Shown here: piece after piece, positions 58,715 to 64,000 of the stretch
Position numbering within the stretch: the stretch's first letter is position 1
Layout of the letters: each line of letters starts with the position of its first letter
NCBI RefSeq assembly: GCF_013761175.1
Contig: NZ_JACDUR010000003.1
Span: forward strand, 310,001 to 374,000
DNA length: 64,000 nucleotides
Reading direction: 5' to 3'
Source: Nonomuraea soli
Lineage (GTDB): Bacteria > Actinomycetota > Actinomycetes > Streptosporangiales > Streptosporangiaceae
Notes under the pieces: generated by a model
The model's database searches: none
What the model saw: the letters and a program-made list of their open reading frames with translations, nothing else
Told to the model about the DNA's origin: nothing
Made by a program: the position numbers and the translations under genes

Positions 58715-59977
58715 CTAGAGCCGCTCGATGCGTTCACCCTCGGTGAGCACACCGCGGGTGTCGAGCACGAGCCGGGCCTTGGACTCGATGAGGTCGAGGT
58801 CGAAGGCGGCGTGCTGCTGCAGGAGCAGCGTCACGTCCGCGTCTTCCACGGCCTCGGCGAGATCCTCCTGACGCGGCACCTGGGCGCCGTCGACCTTCCA
58901 CTCCCTGACGTGAGGATCGACGAAGCTGAGCTCGGCGCCCAGCTCCAGCAGCGCGCGGGCCACCGGCAGGGCCGGGGTCTCGCGCTCGTCGGCGATGTCG
59001 GGCTTGTAGGTCACGCCCAGCAGGACGACCTTCGCACCGTTCACGGCCTTCTTGTGGCGGTTGAGCAGGCGCTGTACGCGGTTGACCACGTACGACGGCA
59101 TGCGCTCGTTGATCTCCTGCGCCAGCTCCACGAAGCGGAAGGGGTAGCCGAGCTTGCGCACGGTGTAGGAGAGGTACGACGGGTCGACGGGGATGCAGTG
59201 CCCGCCGACGCCCGGTCCCGGCAGGAACTTCTGGAAGCCGAACGGCTTGGTCGCCGCGGCCTCGATCGACTCCCACAGGTTGATGCCGAGCTCGTCGCAG
59301 AAGATCGCCATCTCGTTGACGAGGGCGATGTTGACGTGCCGGTAGGTGTTCTCCAGGAGCTTGGCCATCTCCGCCTCGCGGGTGCCGCTCACCGGGACGA
59401 CCTGCTCGACCAGCTGCGCGTAGAACTCCGACGCCCGGTCGCGGCAGGCGGAGGTGAAGCCGCCGACGACCTTGGGGGTGTTGCGCAGGCCGAACTTGGG
59501 GTTGCCCGGGTCGATGCGCTCGGGCGAGAAGGCCAGGTGGAAGTCGGCGCCGGCGGTCAGGCCGCCGCTCTCCAGGATCGGGCGGGCCACCTCGTCGGTG
59601 GTGCCCGGCCAGGTGGTGGACTCCAGCACGACCAGGGTGCCCTTGGTGAGGTTGCGCGCCACGGCGCCGGTGGCGCCTTCCACGGCGGACAGGTCCGGGC
59701 GGTGGTCCTCGTCGAGCGGGGTCGGGACGCAGATCACGATCGTCGCGCTCGTGGCGAGCACGGTCTCGTCGAGCGTCGCGCTGAACCCGTTGGCCAGCAT
59801 GTGCTCGAGGTCCGCGTCGGTCAGGTCGTCGATGTAGGAGCGTCCGGAGTTGAGCGCGTCGATCTTGCGCGGGTCGACGTCGTAGCCGACGACGCGCAGC
59901 CCAGCGGCCACTGCCTCCTTGGCGAGGGGCATGCCGACGTAGCCCAGTCCGATGACGGCCAGGTCGAAATCTGTCAC
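58715..59977 (-). CDS. wecC: Nucleotide-sugar dehydrogenase (WecC/UDP-ManNAc dehydrogenase type)
   Basis: An NAD-dependent enzyme that oxidises the C6 of an NDP-sugar to the acid in two steps. 420 residues: Rossmann IGLGYVGMPLAKEAVAAGLRVVGYDVD, AFSPERIDPGNP, LENTYRHVNIALVNE and catalytic Cys261 in GPGVGGHCIPVDP. The VGGHCIPVDP form is shared by WecC and related UDP-HexNAc dehydrogenases. With the WecB epimerase at 61793 it would make UDP-ManNAcA, though UDP-GlcA-type activity cannot be excluded. GTG 59977 is overlapped by a small upstream reading frame (59974-60000). Confidence 0.85.
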   Translation of the reverse strand: MTDFDLAVIGLGYVGMPLAKEAVAAGLRVVGYDVDPRKIDALNSGRSYIDDLTDADLEHMLANGFSATLDETVLATSATIVICVPTPLDEDHRPDLSAVEGATGAVARNLTKGTLVVLESTTWPGTTDEVARPILESGGLTAGADFHLAFSPERIDPGNPKFGLRNTPKVVGGFTSACRDRASEFYAQLVEQVVPVSGTREAEMAKLLENTYRHVNIALVNEMAIFCDELGINLWESIEAAATKPFGFQKFLPGPGVGGHCIPVDPSYLSYTVRKLGYPFRFVELAQEINERMPSYVVNRVQRLLNRHKKAVNGAKVVLLGVTYKPDIADERETPALPVARALLELGAELSFVDPHVREWKVDGAQVPRQEDLAEAVEDADVTLLLQQHAAFDLDLIESKARLVLDTRGVLTEGERIERL

Positions 59978-60000
59978 GACATCGCCTTAGAACACTTCAT
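59974..60000 (-). other. Eight-codon upstream reading frame overlapping the dehydrogenase start
   Basis: ATG at 60000 starts MKCSKAMS, whose TGA lies within the GTGA that begins the dehydrogenase gene. A minus-strand TAACCT box lies 8 nt before this ATG. It could couple translation of the gene to a short leader. The frame is seen; any function is inferred. Confidence 0.35.
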
Positions 60001-60073
60001 GGTCGCAAAGGTTATCTCAAGTCCACCTAGCTCACGCCTAATGCTAAGGAAACCGTCAGATGCGACAGGGTGA

Positions 60074-61726
60074 TCAAATGGCAAGCGACTCATACAGACC
60101 CCGGTATGTCTCAGCAACACGTCCCCAAGTGCGCTTGGCGGCCACTTCCGCCTTGCCCGCCTGACCCATCTCGGCCCGGCGCGCCGGGTCCTCACGCAGC
60201 TCGGCGAGCGCCTTGGCGAGCTCGGCCGGGTCGCCCGGCCTGACCAGCGCACCCGCCCCGTCCGAGCCCACGAGCTCGCTCAGAGCGGGCAGATCGCTGA
60301 GCACGACGGGCTTGCCGAGCGCCATCGCCTCGACGGGTTTCAATGGCGTAACGAGTCGGCAAACCCGCAGGTCCTCGCGGGGGCAGGCGAAGATGTCGAT
60401 CGCCGCCTGCGCCTGCAGGGCCTCCTCGGGACCCACCCGTCCTGGCAGGAGGGCGTCCAGCTTCAGTTCGTTCACTATCGCGAGCAGGTTCTCCCGCTCG
60501 GCCCCGTCGCCCACGATCAGGACCTTGATCGGCGTGCCCTGGTCGCGCAGCAGCGCCGCCGCGTGCAGCAAGGTCGCGAAGCCCTCGTAGGCGACGATGC
60601 TCGACACGGAACCCACGACGATGTCGGTGGGAACGATCCCCATCTGGCGGCGGAACGCCTCGCCGTCGTACTCCGCCGTCAGCAGCGAGTCGTCCACCGC
60701 GTTCGGCGCCAGGTAGATCTTCTCGCGCGGGACGCCGCGCTCCACGATCTCCACGGCCATCGTCTCGGCCAGCGTGACCACGGCGTCCGCCTCGCGCATG
60801 AGGAACGCCTCACGCTCGCGCTGCAGCACGTGCCGCTCGCTGCCGACCCGGTCGGGATCGCGCGAGGCCCAGGTCTCCTCCAGGAAGCCGCGCACCTCGT
60901 AGACGAACGGCGTGCCCGTCCTGTCGCGTACGGCATGCGCCACCGAACCGTTACGGTGGTCGGTGGCCGCGTGCAGCACCTGCGGCCTGAGGGAGGTGAC
61001 CAGCCTGGTGACGTCCTCGGCACCCCTGATGATGCGCCCGCGCATCTCGAACGGCACGTCGCCGCCGCCCGGCAGCAGACGGTGGTACGGGATGCCGTCG
61101 ATCTCCTCGAACGGCTCGGCCATCGCGTGGCCCTGCATCATCGGCCAGCCCCAGCTGGTCACCACGTGCGGGTCCAGGCCCTTGGCCTTCTGCGAGGTCA
61201 CGATCCTGTGCGTGCGCACGGTGTAACCGGCCTGCGTGTACGGCAGAGCGTTGGTCACCAGGTGAAGCACCCGGCCCTTGACCCTGTCGGACACGGCGAC
61301 CTTCGGGCCCGGCGGAATCGGGTCAGGGCTGATCGCGGCCAGCTCGCCCCGGTAGTACTGGGCCCGGCGCTTGACGAACGGGTACTTGGCGTGGGGGTCG
61401 AGCACCTTGGCCGCCTCGGTCACGCGGCCCTTCTCCCACAGGTCCTTCGCCTCGTTCCAGGGCGCCTGGATCATGCGCATGCCGACCTTGCGCACCAGCC
61501 TGCGCGCCCCACGGGCGGCGGGCCAGGCGACCTTGCCCACGATGGGACGCAGTCTCGGCGGAAGGGCGTCGGCGGCCGCCTGGGCCACCCGCAACGGATC
61601 GGACTTGACCTTCGCGACGACGACGCGAGAGACGATCACCGGATGCTGGAAGAAGCCCTTGACGAGCCCGCCCACGCCTGCCTTCGCCGACTTGGCAGAA
61701 ATTGGACGTCTTGGGTCGGATACCAC
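60074..61726 (-). CDS. GT4 glycosyltransferase with N-terminal helical extension
   Basis: A 550-residue glycosyltransferase. The first 150 residues are basic and helical (VGGLVKGFFQHPVIVSRVVVAKVKSDPLRVAQAAADALPP, then PWNEAKDLWEKGRVTEAAKVLDPHAKYPFVKRRAQYY), possibly a membrane-surface tether. The GT-B part starts at KGRVLHLVTNALPYTQAGYTVRTHRI, contains VTRLVTSLRPQVLHAATDHRNG and IYLAPNAVDDSLL, and ends with the family-4 signature FACPREDLRVCRLVTPLKPVEAMALGKPVV. GTG 61726 is used; upstream frame continues through the divergent wecB gene. A TATGGT box lies 12 nt before it. It most likely acts in the same polymer pathway. Confidence 0.85.
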   Translation of the reverse strand: MVSDPRRPISAKSAKAGVGGLVKGFFQHPVIVSRVVVAKVKSDPLRVAQAAADALPPRLRPIVGKVAWPAARGARRLVRKVGMRMIQAPWNEAKDLWEKGRVTEAAKVLDPHAKYPFVKRRAQYYRGELAAISPDPIPPGPKVAVSDRVKGRVLHLVTNALPYTQAGYTVRTHRIVTSQKAKGLDPHVVTSWGWPMMQGHAMAEPFEEIDGIPYHRLLPGGGDVPFEMRGRIIRGAEDVTRLVTSLRPQVLHAATDHRNGSVAHAVRDRTGTPFVYEVRGFLEETWASRDPDRVGSERHVLQREREAFLMREADAVVTLAETMAVEIVERGVPREKIYLAPNAVDDSLLTAEYDGEAFRRQMGIVPTDIVVGSVSSIVAYEGFATLLHAAALLRDQGTPIKVLIVGDGAERENLLAIVNELKLDALLPGRVGPEEALQAQAAIDIFACPREDLRVCRLVTPLKPVEAMALGKPVVLSDLPALSELVGSDGAGALVRPGDPAELAKALAELREDPARRAEMGQAGKAEVAAKRTWGRVAETYRGLYESLAI

Positions 61727-61792
61727 GTCGGTGACCGTACCATAGGCAACGATTTGCCCCCCTCCGCTCGACAAATCTGAAAGGCGAGGTAG

Positions 61793-62923
61793 ATGAGGGA
61801 AAACCCCCTGGTCCTGCACGTGCTGGGTGCCCGGCCGAACTTCCCGAAGGCCGCCCCGGTGGTCCGCGCACTGGACTCTCTGGGGGTCCGACAGGGCATC
61901 ATCCACACCGGCCAGCACTACGACGCGCTGATGTCCGACGTGTTCTTCGCCGACCTCGGCCTGCCCGAGCCCATCGCCAACCTCGGCGTCGGATCCGGCA
62001 CCCACGCCCAGCAGACCGCCGCCCTCCTCATCGGCCTCGAAGGCGTCGTCCTGGAGCACACGCCCGACCTCGTCGTCGTCTACGGCGACGTCAACTCCAC
62101 CCTCGCCGCCATCCTCGTCTGCGCCAAGCTCGGCATCCCGACCGCCCACGTCGAGGCAGGACTGCGTTCCTTCGACCGGACCATGCCGGAAGAGGTCAAC
62201 CGCATCGTCACCGACTCGCTGTCGGAGCTGCTCTTCGCCACCTCGCCCGATGCCCTGTCCTACCTGGCGTCCGAGGGCATCGACCCGCGCAAGGTCCACC
62301 TTGTGGGCAACCCCATGATCGACAGCCTCTTCGGCGCGCTGCCCGCGCTCGACCCGTCACCGGTCGTCAAGCGCCTCGGCCTCCCGCCGCGCTACGCCGT
62401 CGCCACCCTGCACCGTCCGGCCAACGTCGACTCGCCCGAGGCCGCCCGCGAACTCGTGGACGCGGTGCTGGAGGTGTCGGAGCAGATCCCGCTCGTGATC
62501 CCGATCCACCCGCGCGGCCGCACCCGCCTCGCCGAGGCCGGCCTCGTCACCTCGCCGTCGGTCTACGTGATCGACCCGCTGGGGTACGTGGACTTCCTGT
62601 CGCTCGTACGCGGGGCCGCGCTCGTGGTGACCGACTCCGGCGGCGTCCAGGAGGAGACCACGGTGCTCGGGGTGCCGTGCCTCACCGTACGGCCCAACAC
62701 CGAGCGGCCGATCACCGTGTCGCACGGGACCAACCGGCTGGTCACCCCGGCCCTGCTTCCGGCTGCGGCCTCCAAGGTGCTGTCGGACGGGGCGGCCATC
62801 CCGGCCGAGGAGCTGCCGGTGATGTGGGACGGACAGGCCGGGCCGCGCATCGCCCGCGTCATCGCGTCGTGGCTGCACGGCGACAACCTCGCCCCTGCGG
62901 CCCACAACCGGGTGACGCCTTAA
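61793..62923 (+). CDS. wecB: UDP-N-acetylglucosamine 2-epimerase (non-hydrolysing)
   Basis: WecB/MnaA interconverts UDP-GlcNAc and UDP-ManNAc, feeding ManNAc- or ManNAcA-containing surface polymers and wall linkage units. 376 residues. Motifs: GARPNFPKAAPVVRAL, HTGQHYDALMSDVFF, VYGDVNSTLAAILVCAKLGIPTAHVEAGLRS, and TDSGGVQEETTVLGVPCLTVRPNTERP. The ATG at 61793 follows GGCGAGG. It is divergent from the GT4 gene and next to the convergent HxlR gene. Confidence 0.95.
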   Translation: MRENPLVLHVLGARPNFPKAAPVVRALDSLGVRQGIIHTGQHYDALMSDVFFADLGLPEPIANLGVGSGTHAQQTAALLIGLEGVVLEHTPDLVVVYGDVNSTLAAILVCAKLGIPTAHVEAGLRSFDRTMPEEVNRIVTDSLSELLFATSPDALSYLASEGIDPRKVHLVGNPMIDSLFGALPALDPSPVVKRLGLPPRYAVATLHRPANVDSPEAARELVDAVLEVSEQIPLVIPIHPRGRTRLAEAGLVTSPSVYVIDPLGYVDFLSLVRGAALVVTDSGGVQEETTVLGVPCLTVRPNTERPITVSHGTNRLVTPALLPAAASKVLSDGAAIPAEELPVMWDGQAGPRIARVIASWLHGDNLAPAAHNRVTP

Positions 62924-62939
62924 GCGATCTTCCGTACGC

Positions 62940-62966
62940 GCCCCCGGTCCTGCTCGGGCTGGGGGC
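62940..62966 (+). terminator. Terminator after wecB
   Basis: GCCCCC and GGGGGC form a short stem around a 15-nt loop, 16 nt after the wecB stop. It is followed by TTCT and lies before the convergent HxlR stop. Confidence 0.45.
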
Positions 62967-62999
62967 TTCTCACTGTGGCCGCGGCGCGGCGCGCCTACC

Positions 63000-63500
63000 T
63001 CACTTCGCGTCCCCCTGTTCCGCCGCCGCCGCCGCGTAGGCCGCGTTCAGGCGCTCGAACGCTCCTGGCCCGTCGTGCGCCTTCGATGTGGCCCCCAGGT
63101 GGCGCACCCGCAGCTCGTCCATCAGCTCCTCCACGAACCCCGCCCCCTCGGCCCGCATGACCTCCTGCCGAACCCTCAGCTCAGCGCTTCCCTGGCGCCA
63201 GTCGAGCCCCCAGTTCCCCAGGGCGTAGATGATCGGCAGCGTCTGGATCCCCGCCTCCGTCAGGCTGTAGCGCGCGCGTTGACCTCGTACGGCGGTGCCG
63301 CGGGTGAGGATGCCCGCCTCGACGAGCCGTACGAGACGGTCGGCGAGGATGTTCGAGGCGATCCCCTCCAGCGACCCCGTGAGCAGCGCCCGGAAGTAGC
63401 GCCGGTCTCCGAAGATGACGTCGCGCAGCACGAGCAGCGACCAGCGGTCCCCGAGCACCTCGACGGCGGCGTTGATCGGGCACCCCGACCGTGGTTCCAC
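63000..63500 (-). CDS. HxlR-family transcriptional regulator
   Basis: A 166-residue winged-helix regulator. The family core is plain: CPINAAVEVLGDRWSLLVLRDVIFGDRRYFRALLTGSLEGIASNILADRLVRLVEAGILTRG, then RARYSLTEAGIQTLPIIYALGNWGLDW. An N-terminal Cys (Cys7) in the SGCPI motif is typical of redox- or aldehyde-sensing HxlR proteins. GTG 63500 follows AAGGAGGGG. A perfect palindrome between it and the divergent reductase gene suggests that it represses both. Confidence 0.9.
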   Translation of the reverse strand: MEPRSGCPINAAVEVLGDRWSLLVLRDVIFGDRRYFRALLTGSLEGIASNILADRLVRLVEAGILTRGTAVRGQRARYSLTEAGIQTLPIIYALGNWGLDWRQGSAELRVRQEVMRAEGAGFVEELMDELRVRHLGATSKAHDGPGAFERLNAAYAAAAAEQGDAK

Positions 63501-63533
63501 GACCCCTCCTTGACACGGTTTTCGCCCTCACTA

Positions 63534-63558
63534 TAGTGATTGCAAAACGCAATCACTA
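63534..63558. promoter_or_regulatory. Perfect 10-bp-arm palindrome, HxlR operator candidate
   Basis: TAGTGATTGC and GCAATCACTA flank AAAAC. It lies 33 bp from the hxlR start and 18 bp before the reductase start, placed to control both. HxlR proteins are known to bind inverted repeats of this kind in divergent promoters. Confidence 0.75.
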
Positions 63559-63576
63559 GTCGAGAAGAGGGACTGG

Positions 63577-64000
63577 ATGGGCCGCTTCGTCTATTCGATG
63601 CAGGTCTCCCTCGACCTGCGGATCGAGCAGGTGCCCGGCGACAACGGCGCCGGCGAGTGGCTGCGCCTCGGGGAGGAGCTGCACCGCGCGGCCAACGCGA
63701 TGACGCGGGCGCTCACGCTCATGGTCCACGGCCGCGTGTACTACGAGGTCATGGAGGAGTTCTGGCCACGGGCTCACGAGGACATGTCGGTGCCCGGCTA
63801 CATGCGTGAGTACGGCGAGATCTGGACCGCCAAGCCCAAGGTGCTCGTGTCCCGCACCCGCAACAGCGCCGATCACAACACCACGGTCATCGGCGGCGAC
63901 GACGCGATCGAGCGGCTCGCCGCCCTGCGCGCGGAAACCGGCGGCGACATCAGCGTGGGCGGCGCGGGGCTCGCGACGCAGTTGCTGAGGGCGGGCCTGC
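63577..64000 (+). CDS. RibD-C/dihydrofolate-reductase-fold protein, truncated by window edge
   Basis: The first 141 residues of a pyrimidine-reductase/DHFR-like protein: MGRFVYSMQVSLDLRIEQVPGD, MVHGRVYYEVMEEFWP, KVLVSRTRNSADHNTTVIGGD and GGDISVGGAGLATQLLRAGL, which match RibD C-terminal-domain family proteins, many of which are regulated by HxlR or MarR repressors and reduce unknown substrates. ATG 63577 has AAGAGG upstream. The gene runs past base 64000, so its last part is missing here. Confidence 0.85.
   Translation, partial: MGRFVYSMQVSLDLRIEQVPGDNGAGEWLRLGEELHRAANAMTRALTLMVHGRVYYEVMEEFWPRAHEDMSVPGYMREYGEIWTAKPKVLVSRTRNSADHNTTVIGGDDAIERLAALRAETGGDISVGGAGLATQLLRAGL

Overview
The window is high-GC DNA (about 70 percent by eye), densely coded on both strands, with many GTG starts. 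It carries a secreted CBM2 cellulase pair under CelR/CebR-type operators, a pat/hisC2-like aminotransferase, and an fba - DUF3151 - purA - purD - purC housekeeping block. This points to a mycelial actinomycete, most likely of the Streptosporangiales (Nonomuraea-like). That assignment is an inference. No tRNA, rRNA, CRISPR array, insertion sequence or phage gene was seen.

Layout. (1) 1-6.4 kb, cellulose/mannan degradation: a GH5 beta-mannanase (cut by the left edge), a GH48 cellobiohydrolase and, divergently, a GH6 cellobiohydrolase. GH48 and GH6 share CBM2 and repeat modules, and two identical 14-bp CelR-type operators lie between them. (2) 6.5-7.8 kb: a VOC protein and an HSL-type esterase. 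(3) 7.8-20.3 kb, a glycan-utilisation locus: DeoR regulator, GH4 glycosidase, two secreted DUF4832-type proteins of unknown function, a sugar ABC importer (two permeases and a binding lipoprotein, no ATPase), a GH36 alpha-galactosidase and a ROK regulator. A repeated promoter-like element precedes both importer transcription units. (4) 20.4-26.8 kb, signalling: a small membrane protein, a sigma-region-2 remnant fused to a membrane-anchored beta-propeller, an NYN-domain protein, an ECF sigma factor fused through a zinc-finger and membrane segment to a large exported domain, and a degenerate GGDEF protein.

(5) 26.8-32.9 kb: pyrE, then a BMP/NupO-type ABC importer operon with an ornithine-cyclodeaminase-like enzyme and a separately transcribed lipoprotein. 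Two related inverted repeats mark both transcription units. (6) 33-46.6 kb: a hydrolase-fold protein without its nucleophile, a RodZ-tail-like membrane protein, DedA, fba, DUF3151, purA, GDPD, a membrane Ser/Thr kinase, corA, an alpha/beta hydrolase, purD, purC and a MurA-type enzyme. (7) 46.8-50.1 kb: a regulator with a cyclase-like domain, a MarR regulator and EamA exporter bracketed by palindromes, and an ABM monooxygenase-like protein.

(8) 50.1-55.8 kb: a polyamine pair (ornithine-decarboxylase-like enzyme and homospermidine synthase) divergently transcribed from a promoter with three tandem 19-bp operator-like repeats, then an aromatic/histidinol-phosphate aminotransferase, an MFS exporter and an NrtR-like Nudix regulator. 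(9) 55.8-62.9 kb: a surface glycopolymer block (DUF4434 protein, two GT4 glycosyltransferases, an NDP-sugar dehydrogenase and WecB epimerase) that together could make and use UDP-ManNAcA. (10) 63-64 kb: an HxlR regulator divergent from a RibD/DHFR-fold reductase cut by the right edge, with a perfect 10-bp-arm palindrome between them. Many genes have a TANNNT box 6-9 nt before the start codon and no Shine-Dalgarno sequence, so leaderless transcription is probably common here.
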